Below are positions 1 to 11,560 of a stretch of 64,000 nt of DNA, one piece after another. The notes under the pieces are model-generated. The model did no database searches and had not been told where the DNA came from. It saw only the letters and a list, made by a program, of their open reading frames with translations. The number at the start of each line of letters is the position of its first letter. Position 1 is the stretch's first letter. A program made the position numbers and the translations under genes. Where the stretch lies: NCBI GenBank assembly GCA_047967505.1, contig CM106541.1. One strand, written 5' to 3'. The stretch is from Dipteris shenzhenensis. Its lineage: Eukaryota > Polypodiophyta > Polypodiopsida > Gleicheniales.

Positions 1-920
1 ATTGCTCGCATCTATGTTCTCTCATCCTCTCCTTCTCTTTCTACTTTGACTTGACCTTGCCTTATAGTTATGCATTGCATTGCTCGCCTTATTATTGCAA
101 AAGCACTTGCTATCTTCTCTCATCAATTATTTAAGAAATCACACTTCCTTTGTCTCACCCTTGCAAATGCGTATGGATCTTTTTGAAATAATATCTCAAG
201 TCGAGCAAGCCATAAGCTCTAGCTTAGATTGGACTTTTGAGAACATAAGACATCGAGAGAAGCGCAAAAAAGAACCAAAACCAGTGACACGGTCGTAGAA
301 AGAAGACTTTGTTGTGGAGAATTGGCAAGAGAGGGAGGAGCTCAAGAAAATAAGAGAGAGCAAATGAGAGATACAAAAATTGCATTCAACTAGAGAAGAT
401 CTAGTAAAGTTGTTTATCGAGATGTCTTAGAGAAGAGGTCGTCGCATTAGGGGCCATATTCAGGAGACAAAGCACAAGTGATTAGGAACAAAAGGTCCTC
501 TTTATAAGAAAGAATCTCATATTCTTTGATCCTCTTTTGTTATTATAATTATATCAATGGAGAAGTGAGGTATGAAGCAAAGGATTTTGTTGACTCTGAA
601 AGATAGAGAATCATAATATGCATTGCCTCTGAGAAACACAGAGCCATTACTTACGTGTATTCTTGTAACTATTGAAAGGTGTCTATTACTTTCAGATTTT
701 AGAAACTAAACCTTCTCTTTTTCCCCTCATATATGGTGTGCACCTCATGTTTCCCCGTCTCCCACATATGGGTTATGTAATTAAGCTTTTCAGGTAATGA
801 GCCAAATTTTTCAAAAGCACTGACCCTTTGTAGGAACATTGCTTGATGATGTCATGTCATCAATAAGGATGTAGAGCATAGAGAACATCTAAGGATCATG
901 CATGGGCTTATGGGGTGATC
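1..920. other. Leading stretch, no recognised gene
   Basis: A 72-codon open frame at 80-298 on the plus strand encodes a charged, Lys/Arg/Glu-rich peptide, and charged translation continues in broken frames to about 480. It could be the decayed gag end of the gypsy relic that follows, but no zinc knuckle or capsid motif is visible. I see no LTR boundary, promoter or RNA gene here. Confidence 0.3.
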
Positions 921-921
921 A

Positions 922-2350
922 AAATGGATCCTGATAAATTGAAGGTGATTTGTGAATGGCTTGATTTGAAGACGACACATGAAGTAAGGTCATTTCTTAG
1001 GATATGCTCTTATTACAGAAGATTTATATATCACTTTGCTCACAAAGCATTTCCCTTACATGATTGAACAAGGAAGGGAAAAGCTTTTACATGGGGGGCA
1101 AAGAAAGATCAGCTTTTGAACAATTAAAGAAAGCTCTAATATCATCACCTGTCGTTAGTGATGTCTGCCTTACAGAAGTCGTTTGTTGTTCAAGATGATG
1201 CCGATGGTTGTGTTGGAGCTAATCTGTTTTGCAAGAAGGCCATGCAACTAGTTGTCTATCAGAGTAGAAGATTGAAGGAGGTTGAATTGAACTTTGAAAT
1301 CTATGAGAAAGAGCTATTGGCAGTGTATCAAAGAGTTTAGAAGCATTACCTTTTGAGGATCAATTTCTTGATCCAAACTAACTACTAAAGTGTTTCTACT
1401 TTCCCATGCATGCACTTGTAAAAAAGCAGCACATGAGGTAGGCTAACTTTCTAAATGCATTGAATTTTTAGGATTCAAAATGGAGAACATGGTTGCCAAT
1501 GCCCTATCTCAAAGGCCACGGGTTCATGCCATTTCGCAAGCCTATCATGAGGAGCTATTAGTTATGGGTGCAAAGCTGAAATTCTCATCTTTCCTTTCAT
1601 CCAGAATCTAACGGGCGAAGTGGAAGCTGCAAAATAAGGTCTTGTTGGAATGCGACGATGTTATGTTCATGATCATCCATAGTTGTGGGGACGCTATTGT
1701 CTTATGGTAGAGTTCACCTACAACAATACCATCCACTCTTCTATAGAAAAGGCTCCTACAGAGGTAGCTATGGAAGGCCTTTAACTTTACCTGTGTTGTG
1801 TACTAAGAATCAAGTATTCATTGTGGATAAGTTTATTGAAAGACTAAAAATCAGCATATATGTGTGCAAACACATTCTTCAAGCCCAAGAGCGCCAAAGG
1901 AACTCTGCAAATAAGCGACAAAGGGCTGTTGAATTGAGGGAATGTCATTGGGTACTTTTCCGCTTTAACAAAACAACGATAAAAACCAAGATTGGGAATT
2001 GAGTTGTCTATGTATTGCCTTGCGCTAGTATGATCCCTTTCAAATTTCTCAAAAGATCAATGGTGTATCTTTCCGCTCGCATCTTCCATCTTATTCGAAG
2101 TTCCAAAACGCTTTTCATGTCAATCTTCTAAGCGTTATGAAGAACAACCTGAGGTTGTTGATAAAGATGAAGTTGTCATACCTCAATGGATTCTTTATCA
2201 TTAGGACATGCGAACACATGGAGGGTGGTATGAGCATAAGTATCTACTTAAGTTTTTACATGATCCCACCACTAATGCAAAATGGGTGGATCACCATTAC
2301 ATGGCTGAATATCCTCATCTCATATAGCTTTATAAGGAAGCCTTAGTTAC
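922..2350 (+). pseudogene. Ty3/gypsy pol relic: RT end, RNase H, integrase
   Basis: This is the 3' half of a gypsy polyprotein, broken by frameshifts and stops. At 922-1070 the RT connection appears (HEVRSFL followed by YYRRFIYHFA). At 1158-1340 lies RNase H, with QDDADGCVGANL in place of the usual DAS-GAVL motif and ELLAVYQ. At 1480-1550 comes the VANALSQRP linker. At 1705-1780 is the integrase end (EFTYNNTIHSSIEKAPTE), then QRNSANKRQRAVE about 1895-1935 and a degraded C-terminal tail to 2350. No LTR, PBS or tract was found, so element ends are unknown. The domain order RT-RNase H-integrase is diagnostic of Ty3/gypsy. Confidence 0.85.
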
Positions 2351-2857
2351 AATTGGGTACCCCCGCCTAGTTGTTAATTTAGTATAACAGTTTTAGCGAA
2401 GGAGGAATGTAACTTATCTACATCTTTCTCCACTACATTTTTCGATCATTATTGGATATACCTTTGTAGGAATAGGATATATCCAATTGTACAAATTTAG
2501 ATTTTTTGTTGTTCTTAAGTCCAAAATTCTACAAAGACTAAAAAAAAGAAAATGAAAGAGAAGGAAAATGAGGTAACAAATTTTTTTGAAAAACAAAAGG
2601 TAGACATACTTTTTTTTTCCAAAGAAAAAGGTAGACATACTTAGCAAGCACATCGACACTTATGTTGTCATCAATGCCCAAGCATAAGCAACTATACTAG
2701 GTTTCTAAATACCCGTGGAGTCTCTTGGGTAAGCCCAGTGCTTACTAAAATATGTCAGATAAACAAAAGAGGAAGATAATAAGAAATAAAGACGAAAGAA
2801 AGAAGATGACTAAGAAAAATAAACAAACAAATCAAGAAACAAAATCAACCAAAAAAC

Positions 2858-2861
<4 letters not shown>
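2351..2861. other. AT-rich stretch without a gene
   Basis: Contains A-rich runs and a short near-duplication of a T-run motif at about 2580-2640 (a ggtagacatac word occurs twice, after poly-T). The minus-strand open frame here is Phe/Leu-rich low complexity and is not supported as coding. Confidence 0.4.

Positions 2862-2908
<47 letters not shown>
2862..2908. repeat. (CT)n(CA)n compound microsatellite
   Basis: An uninterrupted CT run of about 29 bases passes directly into a CA run of about 18 bases, ending at 2908. This is a plain two-motif simple repeat. Confidence 0.97.
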
Positions 2909-4690
2909 TGTAGGGATAAAAGAACAAATTTAAAGAATGGATGAATTATTTAAAACATAAAAAACTAAATGAATCTCTTACACTTATGTACCTCTTTCTA
3001 TAAAGATGTAAAATTACATTCCTAACTTAGAAAGCACATGCATACTCAATCATTATTGGATATCCTCTTTACATTTATTATGATCACATGCTTACTAAAC
3101 ACATATGTGAGTTCTTGTGCAAGACATCACACACCGACCGGTTATCTTCTACAAATCTCGTGCACATAGAGCTCTTACCATGGCTGATCACCATGTATGC
3201 TATCTTCAACATAGCTCTAGTCACCTTCAGCATGACCACATTATTTATAGTACTATCTTTAGTATAGCCTTTGGCATCTTTGGTGTGTCTATGTGACCTT
3301 GAGTGTGACTCCATTCACATTCAATGTGATTTGTCATCTTTAGTATGCCTTATTTATTTTACTATCGGTTTGAGTATAGTCTTGATTACACCATCTTCAA
3401 TATGGTGAGGGAAGATCCATATTAGTAACATCTAATTAAATAATGCTGGAGGCTAACCTTAATTTATCAACATGGAATATGAAATTGATGATGCTGTGCA
3501 TATCTATAAGGGATTTCTAACACCCGAGGGGACTTCAATCCCCATGGTTTATTCTTAACACCTTCAGATTGGTTTTGGCAGTGGGCCTTGTTTAATTTTA
3601 CGAGGGCACAAGTAGTGTTTAACAAGGAGGCGCATGTGATCTTTAAAACCCCTAACATTTGAGTGTTAGGCTTAGCACCTTGATCACTCACCTCCACATT
3701 AGATAGTCTAAAGAATGGATTCGGCTTGGGTAAATACTACATTGTCTAGGTCAAGTTATGAACCTAGCAAACCTGTGCTCGACGTTGATAACAAAAGTAC
3801 AATTCCAAAGCTGAGCTACTGTCTCGACGTCCTACTGCTCAAGGATTCCACGGTTCTCTGCAAGGGTATCTAGCTCGGTAACACATCGATTCCATCATTA
3901 CTCTCCAAACCCAGAAGTTCTTGCCATCCAATTGACAGTCAACACGAAAGGTGGGTAGAATTGGGTTTTTTAGCCATATAAAAAATATTCGCCATCTCAA
4001 AGGGGTGGAGAACTAGCTTTGGTGTGAGGGATTAGGGGTGGGAAAGATGAAGAGATAGGACCTGACCCCTGTGGGTTGGGTAAGGCTGCGCGTACAGTTC
4101 TTTTGTCCCATAACCGCTTTTAAGGCTGACGGAGTTTGTTGCTCGAAGGAGTGGACAGATCGGATGTAGAGGCGCTCGAAGAAGGAGAGGCTAGTTCGGG
4201 GTAGAAGGTGATTCTTTGGAAGTGTTGGCAAGTCCCGGACAGCGAGGTACTGTTGAGAAGGTTTTGTATGCAACAAGCATCGGAGAAGCCTCTTTTCCCT
4301 TCCCACATTCTCCTCCAGCCTCCTCTCTTCTAGTCGGTCAGGTTACCCAACCTGGTTGGGCAGCCAAACGTGACCCCCTACCCTAGGGCAGGTGAGGCGG
4401 CCAAACATGGCCATTACCAGCCTCCAAACCTGACCTATTTCAGCAGGTTACCATGGCGTATGTGCCCTTGGCTCGTCTGCCTCCTAACCTGTGAAAATAC
4501 TCTGAAAAAGGATGAATATCCTGCATCTCTCACACCCACATAGCAGTCCTCATGCACAACTGTACATGTAGGAGATAACTAAACTCAACAGGTTCCTTGT
4601 AGGCCTGTGGTGTCTTAGTACTGCTTACTGAGTGGGGCCTTAGGTTTGTGACCCTTGCTCTAAGCTCAAATGAACAAGCTCATATGTTGC
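2909..4690. other. Intergenic stretch, no recognised gene
   Basis: Several minus-strand frames of 60-100 codons (for example 3084-3314, 3467-3697 and 4013-4306) lack family motifs and show no consistent coding character. At about 3768-3840 the minus strand has a run resembling a tRNA D-arm/box A (TAGCTCAGC then TTTGG), but the T-loop half does not fold, so I do not call a tRNA. The last 350 bases are GC-richer and contain GGTTGG/CCAACC words like those in the LTR at 4922-6190. Confidence 0.35.
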
Positions 4691-4921
4691 TGTTGGGATG
4701 TACGAGTCACCTCTCCACCTATGAACCCCCAAATGAGGAGGATGGGGAGGATGACCTGTGCAAAGAAGGGGATCCCGAGAGAGGCCATGGGGGTTAATCA
4801 AAGGGACAAAGAGAGTGTCGGCCAGTCTGGGGGCATTCCTTGTCCTATATAAAGGCCCTATTGGGAGTGTCTCATCTTTGCTGCAGGGCAGAGCAGCAAC
4901 CAGGTCTGGGGATCCAATGTG

Positions 4922-6190
4922 TGTTGGAAAGGTCACCTCCCCATCTAGAAGCCCCCAAATGAGGAGAGCGTGGGGGAGGGAGACCTAGGGCAGGATGTGC
5001 CCCAAAAGAAGCAAGAAGGGTACCTGGCAAGTCGTGGAGCTCCTGATGTATAGGGCAGACACGTGGACATCAGGGACCTGCAGCAGCCTCATTGCGCAGG
5101 GATTTCCAGCAAGGACAGATGGCGCAGCAGTACGGAAGGGTACGGTATGCATACGTGGCTGTACGGCGCTGGTGAAGGCCCGGCAGGAGGCAAGGATGCT
5201 GCAGCAGGAAGGCGCCTGCATGAAGAAAGATACGGGGCAGATGGCAGAGGCTATGGGCAGGAGTACAGCCTGCAATAGGGTCTCCAGCAGCAGCAAAGGG
5301 CAGCCTAGCAGCAGCCCAAAAGGGCCGCCCTTATATAGGGCTGGGACCTTGCCTTAATTGGAGGGCCAAAAGCCCTAGAAGTGTCGGCCAAAGGGCCCTA
5401 GTTTTGTGAGCCCTTAAAGGGCTGGTTGGGCTGAGCCAACCAGGTCGGTTGGGCCAGCCAACCTGGTCTGACCAGTCGGCCCAGATTGGGACAGACTGGT
5501 CGGGTTTTTGACAGGCCCCTAGGCCTATAAAAGGAGGGGCTTCATGCCCCATCATTCATCCAGCAGCCAGCAGTTCCAGGGCAGAAAGGAGCAGCAGGAA
5601 GCCTACTCTCTGGGCCTATCTACAGGAGGTGAGAGAGTGCAACAAGGGCTGCAGACTTAGCCAGGAAGGGCTGGGACCTTGGCTGTCTTCTAGGGCAGCA
5701 AGGTGTTGTGATCATTATACCTTCTGGAGCAGCCATTCACAAGCAGGTTGGAGCAGTGGAACAGGGACCTGTGTGCTGCAAACAAAGCTTGGCAGGGGCT
5801 GCCCACCTTGGCTGATTCACAGGCAGTAAGGTGGAGAAGAACACACTGGACGGAAAGTCTACAGACACTCGAGGTGGAGCATGCGGACTCGAGTCTAGAG
5901 ATAGCCGGCAGATAGGAGACAAACCTTGTGGTTAGATCAGAGGACCACACCATTGGTGGGACTCTGGATCTATCTCTTTTGTATTGTCCATAGTTTTGGA
6001 CGGAAATATATATATTTTGGTGTCTTCTATATCTGGCCGGTTCATTGTCTATTGATGAGTCTGCACATCTATTGAATGCACATAAGTAAAGAAGTTTGTG
6101 ATTCCACACCCCACACGCACACTGTGTGAGCTCCTGGGCATTACTATGAGTCTTCCGCTGCGTGTACCCTCTGTTGGGTATTTTCTAACA
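4922..6190 (+). mobile_element. Solo LTR, family B, with perfect target duplication
   Basis: A 1,269-bp LTR starts TGTTGGAAAGG and ends TTTTCTAACA, giving imperfect inverted termini. The 5-bp flanks are identical, ATGTG at 4917-4921 and again at 6191-6195. A TATA-like CCTATAAAAGG sits at about 5522, followed by a pyrimidine- and purine-mixed leader. GGTTGG/CCAACC stem-loops cluster at 5415-5500. No coding region is present. It is inserted in the family A LTR: joining the flanks regenerates the sequence of the other family A copy around 6738. It is best read as the product of recombination between two LTRs of a full element. Confidence 0.85.
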
Positions 6191-6568
6191 ATGTGGAGGG
6201 CACGTTACACTCTTAACAGCAGACCTCATTAGGAAGGAGAGCAAAAATATGTGTTGGAGCAACATCTTGGCAGCCCACTGAAGTTCCTTCAGAAGACAGA
6301 CTTGAGGTAGAAAAGCAGCATGAGGAGGCCACATCAACACAGCACATAGGCTGCTTGGTGGTGGTACAATAAACACTCCATTTTGTATTAGTGTTTGCCT
6401 ATTTTGTAAATCTGTTTCTACATGAGTTCGTTGTTCTACTCCATGGACATGATCTAAGTACCTGTATGTGATTTACTGAAGTATTACTTGTCTGCATTTT
6501 GTACAGCCCGGGACAATTCGTCTTGTGTGAATAAATTTTTCAAGCAAGTAGCTCTCTATCTTCTGACA

Positions 6569-6582
6569 TAGTATTAGAGACG
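6569..6582 (+). promoter_or_regulatory. Primer-binding site of family A element
   Basis: TAGTATTAGAGAC directly follows the CTGACA end of the LTR. It is a two-substitution version of the TGGTATCAGAGC site complementary to initiator methionine tRNA. Both changes are C/G to T/A transitions, as expected for an old methylated copy. Confidence 0.7.
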
Positions 6583-7137
6583 GGGAGGTAAAGTCCCAAT
6601 GGAAGACTGGTACAGTTGGCTGTATACACTGTATGGTTGGCCATACAGTCTGCTGGAGCATGAGACTAGGTCGGCTGAATCTGTAGCTATTCAGTGCCTC
6701 GCCTTTGGCAGCATAGCATGGGAAGCAAGGAGGTCTAGGGATCCATTGTGGAGGACACTCTTGGCAGCACACCTTCACCAGGAAGGAGAGCAGCAAGGAG
6801 ATGTGTTGCTGCAGCATCTAGCACGCAGGCTAATGTATGTTGGAAGTGTTTACAGACGTAGAATGCAGCACACGGGGGTGCCTACAGTCTACATCTAAGC
6901 AGCACATAGGCTGCTAGATATTGGTACATTCAGCATGCCATTTTGAATTAGGGTTTTGCCTATATTGTGCAGTCTATTCTACATGGTTGTTCTAATCCAT
7001 GTAGTTATCAAAATATATGTCTGTAATTTACTGAAGTACTATTTGTGTGCACAAGAAGTTTTGCATTGTGTGAACCCTAGGAAAAGTCTTCCATTGTGAA
7101 GAGTTGGCTCAAACAAGCAGCTCTCTATTTCCTGACA

Positions 7138-7640
7138 GCTACATTGCAGCTCTTGCTTTAGACATACCACTGAATATATGATTGGAGATCATGGAGAAAC
7201 TTGCTGATCATATTTCTCCAGCTGTATGGACATTTGCGTGCAACAATTTCCCAGGTGATTGACCAACTCTGTGGGCCCCTTAGTCAAAGAACAGGGCCCT
7301 GAATTGATCCACATGCTGTAGCACAAATGTCCATGATTTATGTATCTGGCTATCTCTAGATGTTCATTGTAATGGTCAACGCACCATTGTGATAACAAAT
7401 GACAGCTTCACCTGTTACGTGCATGATGGAGCTAGAAAACACTTCTCATTGTCCTCTCTGTGTAAAACAGGAAAAATACGTCTTAAAACTGATTGAGCTG
7501 AGAAAAAGACCATAATGATCACTCTTTTTGCATAAGGATCCATCCCACATAGGATGCCACAGGAAAGGTAGTAAAACTTGCAAATCCAGACGAGGAAGAA
7601 GAGCGGGAGGAGAAACATGCTAAGGCATTATAAAAAATTA
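7138..7640. other. Spacer without recognised gene
   Basis: A 69-codon minus-strand frame at 7189-7398 lacks any motif I recognise. The stretch links the family A LTR to the copia gag relic. Confidence 0.3.
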
Positions 7641-8404
7641 TTGGAACGACAACTGATGGAGTGGTTCTGCATGTTCAGCTGGTGGATACTACAAAACAAG
7701 CATGGGACATCTTGAAGGACCAATACCAGATGAATACCTCTAGGGGGATCAGGAGCGTCACTGCCTTTGTGACTAACGTTATGCCTTCAGAACGAAGATG
7801 CTCACCTTTGAAGAATAGGGGGCTATATTGGTGCAGCAAGAGGCCAGGAAAGTGTCTACGATGGAGAGGGCAGTAAGAACAAGGTCCTGGTTACCCACAC
7901 CAAAAGGCAAGCCTGGCAAAGGGTGATGGCAATCTAATGAGGACGAGTACTCTTCTAGCAGTGAAGGTCAGAAAAAGAAGGAATGCTTCTACTTCTACTA
8001 TGACAAGCATAGACATCATGCACAAGACTACAAAAAGAACGTGGACCAAAGGACTCCAAGCAAGCGTCAGAAGAGACAAAAGGAGGACTCCAAGCAAAGA
8101 GTTAGAAGAGACAACCAATGGTAAACGTGGTACAACTGTGGAAAGAGAAGAAATTTTCTTAGTAGAGCCTCCGAGTGTTACCAAGATCAAATTTATAAAC
8201 CCACGTGACATTGTTTTGATGTCTGACATTGAGAAAGGGTCCACTGAGCCAGAGGAGCTAGAAACCTTTGTGAAGGTGAAGGACATCATTGATTGCTCAA
8301 CCTATTGTCCTGAGGACAAAGTTGTTATAATGTGCATGGAGGAAGTGCCCTTGGAGAAACTTACAGGATCAGAATCAGAAGGTTGCACGAACATTGAAGG
8401 ATGA
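7640..8404 (+). pseudogene. Copia gag relic with zinc-knuckle remnant
   Basis: At 7655-7745 the translation reads VVLHVQLVDTTKQAWDILK, the alpha-helical UBN2-type capsid motif of copia gag. At about 7976-8036 a frame gives ECFYFYYDKHRHHAQDYKK, a CCHC knuckle in which later cysteines have become tyrosine. An open frame at 7937-8404 overlaps the knuckle in another frame, showing a frameshift. Protease and beyond are not seen. The sequence runs into the tandem duplication at 8689 and the copia insertion at 8908. Confidence 0.65.
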
Positions 8405-8688
8405 AGTATGGAGTCAGGTATGAATCTTGTGAGTGCCTCGGGGATTGTTTTCAAGGCAAGTAATTGGATGAATGCATCCAATCTATTTTATATGCACTCA
8501 TTTCGACTTCAGCAACTTGTTTAGGGCACAATCTTGGCCTTGGTTATCTCAAATATTTACAGCTTAGAGGGTGAAAGACTTCCTAACAGAAGAATTGTCA
8601 TAACTTTTGTCAGAGTTGGCGATGATGTCTTTGGAAGATCTTCAATTGCTGACGTGGAGGTGTTTGGAGGCTTCTCCATTGCCAGGTT

Positions 8689-8907
8689 GCCAAATGCTGG
8701 AAGTAAGAATAGGTGAACCCTTTTGAAGCCTTTGTGATGGAGATAGGAACACCATCAGATCAAGAAGGTGTACTGCTACTGGCGACTTACTTTAACCAGT
8801 GGCTCCATGGCCCAGTTCCAAATGCTGGAAGCATAAATAGATGAGCTTTTTGAAGCCTTTGTGGTGCAGACAGGAACACCATCAGGTGAAGTGGGTATGC
8901 TGTTACT
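8689..8907 (+). repeat. Imperfect tandem duplication, about 127-bp period
   Basis: A block beginning CCAAATGCTGGAAG and containing GAAGCCTTTGTG and AGGAACACCATCAG occurs at about 8690-8780 and again at about 8817-8907. The second copy ends exactly where the copia element inserts. Confidence 0.75.
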
Positions 8908-9194
8908 TGTTGGTAAACTGAAAGGAAAGCATGGAGTGAACACAAACTGAGAATTCTTGCTTATGGAATGAAGAAAGGTGAGGTCCTTAAGTAGGCACCT
9001 CTTACATGATCATTGACATCACTGATGACCTCTGAGCTCCACAATCATCTCCTCAATCTGCTCCTAGATTCTCTCAATCATCCTATGTGGCTTCTACCAC
9101 CACCTAACAGTGCTTATGGGCACTTAATTGTGCCTCTAGCACACACATAGAACCCAAGGTGTGCCTGGGGCATACACCTTGAGATATCCCATCA
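8908..9194 (-). repeat. 3' LTR of the gag-only copia element
   Basis: 287 bp, reading TGATGGGATATC to TTTACCAACA on the minus strand, with canonical TG...CA ends. It is about 98% identical to the LTR at 11272-11560. Confidence 0.93.
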
Positions 9195-9208
9195 TACCCC
9201 CCCTCAAG
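9195..9208 (-). promoter_or_regulatory. Polypurine tract
   Basis: On the minus strand CTTGAGGGGGGGTA lies directly upstream of the 3' LTR. A G-rich tract here is the expected plus-strand primer for reverse transcription. Confidence 0.8.
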
Positions 9209-9597
9209 GGAATGCCTCAGGCTATGTCAAGGATACATCTAGTCTCATAGTTTCTCATGCCATCTCATGGTGGTCAAGGATAAATCTATGGCTAGGTTCT
9301 CATTCTAGCAAGGGGTTCCCAAGGGAGTGAAGTAAACAAAAGGGATACAAAAGACCTTCCAATGGTTATCTCCCCTGCATGTACATGCACACAATGTCTG
9401 CAGAAAGTACCATGGAGCAAAACACATACACATGGCCTACATCATATGGTGACCACAGGTGTTTACAAAACACACAATAGTTTATTTCATTCATTTTGGA
9501 GGACTATCCAGGCTGAGTACCTTGACTCAAAAAAAGAGAGATCTGGAGCATACATGGAGATGATTCAAAAAGCATAATCTTCATAGGATGCCTCATC

Positions 9598-10404
9598 TTA
9601 TGAAGGCACATCAACTGAAAGTAGATTGGCAGTTTCTGACTTTGAAGTTGCTTCCTTTTTTGCTCTACAAAACTTTTCATGATGATTGTTTTTGCCACAG
9701 TGTTTGCATGGATTGATCTTGAAGCAGTCTCTTGAGAGGTGATTAGTCTTCCCACAATGATTGCAAGGTGAAAACTTGTCCTTCTGGATTTTTATGGCAT
9801 AGGCTGTGTCATTTCCTTTCCGAAGTTCCATGTGCCTTTCTTCTTCTTGAAGAGCAGAGATAAGACCTTCAAGTTTAGGATTAGGAAGATTTTTCAAAGT
9901 GGTAACATGATCATAATCTTCAGGCATACTCTTGGGCAACACTGCCATTGCATCATCTGTAGTGATAGGAGAGTTGATAGAAGCAAGTTGAGTCATGAGA
10001 CTCCGCATGTAATTGACATGGGTAGCCAAAGGAGTGCCACTAACCATCTACAATTCAAAGAAAGCAATCTTAAGTGACAATTTTGAGATGTGAGAGCTAG
10101 CACCAAAAATAATGTCAAGCTTCTGCCAAGCTTCTGAAGGAGACTCTAAGTCAGAGATGTGATGAATATAGTCATCTCCTAAGGCAAGAGCAATGATGTC
10201 ATAGGCTTTCTCCTCTCTAGCAGGATCTCTTGCCGGGTGTGTCGGAGCTGAGGATTCTCCAGCATTGGAGGCTGTTGAAGAAGAAGTTGAAGCCGGTTTG
10301 ACAAGCCCCCAGAGGTTTTTCCTCATCAATGCAAATTCAACCTTCATCTGCCATGTGTGAAAGCCCTTACCATTGAACTTATCCATATTCAAGATGGTAG
10401 CCAT
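9598..10404 (-). pseudogene. Copia gag with one in-frame stop
   Basis: The frame of 268 codons starts ATG at 10404 and ends at 9598, interrupted only by TAG at 10048-10050, probably a former CAG. The N-terminus (MATILNMDKFNGKGFHTWQ) is the copia capsid start. ESPSEAWQKLDIIF is the central helix motif. Two consecutive zinc knuckles, CNHCGKTNHLSRDC and CKHCGKNNHHEKFC, lie near residues 215-250. Gag coats the RNA genome in virus-like particles. No protease follows: the frame ends about 400 bp before the LTR, so gag is the only product. Were the stop absent or read through, this would be a full-length gag. Confidence 0.9.
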
Positions 10405-11257
10405 GAGAGGCTCTAACCCGCAATGGGCAGTGTCTACTCTCTTACAAGGCTAGAAAGAGTTGAAGAGCTTCAAAATACAAGCATTTAGAGTAGCAAAGGC
10501 TTGCAACCAAAATCCATACTACAAATCAATGATGTTTTCACTTGCATGCTTCATAGAGGTGACTAAATGAAAGTATTCCAAGCAAATCCAAGTATAGCAA
10601 CTTAAAAGAAAGTTGTAGCCACAGTTGTACTGATGCTTTTCAAAACTTTAAAACCTCAGAAATGCTAAACTAGCATCTAATGTAGCATCACACTCACAAC
10701 CTTGTCAAAACTGTCCAAAACAGAGGCCTGAACTTGGAGGGCTTGTATCTCACTCTTCAAAGCAAAGAAAAGAGGGCTTTCTGAAGCAAAAGAAAGCTCA
10801 TATACCAGAGAAGATCCAGCACATAGGTTGGGCGAAATGGCGTGCGATATTGCCCGGGGGAGTTGCTGCAGGCTGAACCTGTGTTTTGACGTTTTCTCCT
10901 TCATTACTGAACCAAATGGGCTGCAAAGTGACTCAAAATGTTCGTCTTGAGGTCGCCCATCTACTCCTAAGAGGGCTTGAGCAATGGTGCAGCAGGCAGG
11001 GAGTATTTTGCAACAGAAGAATGACGAAAAAATGCGCTGTTTGGAGAATGGCAGCCAGCAGAGACCTTTTTTTTTTTTAAATTGCTTGCAGGTGGAAGTT
11101 CGCCCAAACGAGGGGTATCTCCAGCAGGAAGGGCTTGGAGAATGGCGGAGAACTGAGGGACAACAAGCTTTAGCAAGATTTGGGAAGAAAGGGAAGAAAT
11201 GGTGAAGATGAAGAAGAAGATGATGATGTGGCACAAGTGGGCTCAAGGAGGATCAAA
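10405..11257 (-). other. Leader between PBS and gag
   Basis: About 850 bp, long for a copia leader. A 189-codon open frame (11246-10677, minus) starts in a His/Pro/Ser-rich stretch and has no recognised domain. It contains a poly-T/A tract near 11065-11078. It may hold packaging sequence or captured DNA; nothing visible decides this. Confidence 0.5.
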
Positions 11258-11271
11258 GTGCTCTGATACCA
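11258..11271 (-). promoter_or_regulatory. Primer-binding site (initiator Met tRNA)
   Basis: The minus strand reads TGGTATCAGAGCAC immediately after the 5' LTR end, a perfect match to the usual plant copia site for initiator methionine tRNA. Confidence 0.95.
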
Positions 11272-11560
11272 TGTTGGTAAACTGAAAGGAAAGCATGGAG
11301 TGAACACAAACTCAGAATTCTTGCTTATGGAATGAAGAAAGGTGAGGTCCTTAAGTAGGCACCTCTTACATGATCATTGACATCACTGATGACCTCTGAG
11401 CTCCACAATCATCTCCTCAATCTGCTCCTAGATTCTCTCAATCATCCTATGTGGCTTCTACCACCACCTAACAGTGCTTATGGGCACCTAACTGTGCCTC
11501 TAGCACACACACATAGAACCCAAGGTGTGCCTGGGGCATACACCTTGAGATATCCCATCG
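11272..11560 (-). repeat. 5' LTR of the gag-only copia element
   Basis: 289 bp. The outer CA/TG end is mutated to CG on the plus strand (11560), so on the minus strand it starts CGATGGG rather than TGATGGG. It has one more CA unit than the 3' LTR. It should hold the element promoter, but I see no clear TATA box. Confidence 0.92.

Larger units (their letters stand above)
4691..7137 (+). mobile_element. LTR retroelement family A, LTR-PBS-truncated LTR
   Basis: The upstream LTR begins TGTTGGGATG at 4691, carries a TATA-like CTATATAAAGG near 4850, is interrupted by another LTR at 4922-6190, resumes at 6196 and ends CTGACA at 6568. A primer-binding site follows at once. A second copy, lacking its first part, ends CCTGACA at 7137. 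The two copies share blocks such as GGGATCCA(A/T)TGTGGAGG and the closing GCTCTCTAT-TCCTGACA. No gag or pol lies between them, so this is either a miniature (TRIM-like) element or one that has lost its interior by deletion. Flanks GTTGC (4686-4690) and GCTAC (7138-7142) match at only three of five bases, so a target duplication is not established. Confidence 0.7.
8908..11560 (-). mobile_element. Complete non-autonomous Ty1/copia element (gag only)
   Basis: On the minus strand the order is 5' LTR (11560-11272), methionine-tRNA PBS, leader of about 850 bp, gag, short spacer, G-rich polypurine tract, 3' LTR (9194-8908). TTACT flanks it on both sides (8903-8907 and 11561-11565), a perfect 5-bp target duplication. 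The two LTRs differ by about four substitutions and one CA-dinucleotide indel over 287 bp, so this is a young insertion compared with its neighbours. There is no protease, integrase or RT, so its movement must have relied on enzymes from another element. Confidence 0.93.
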
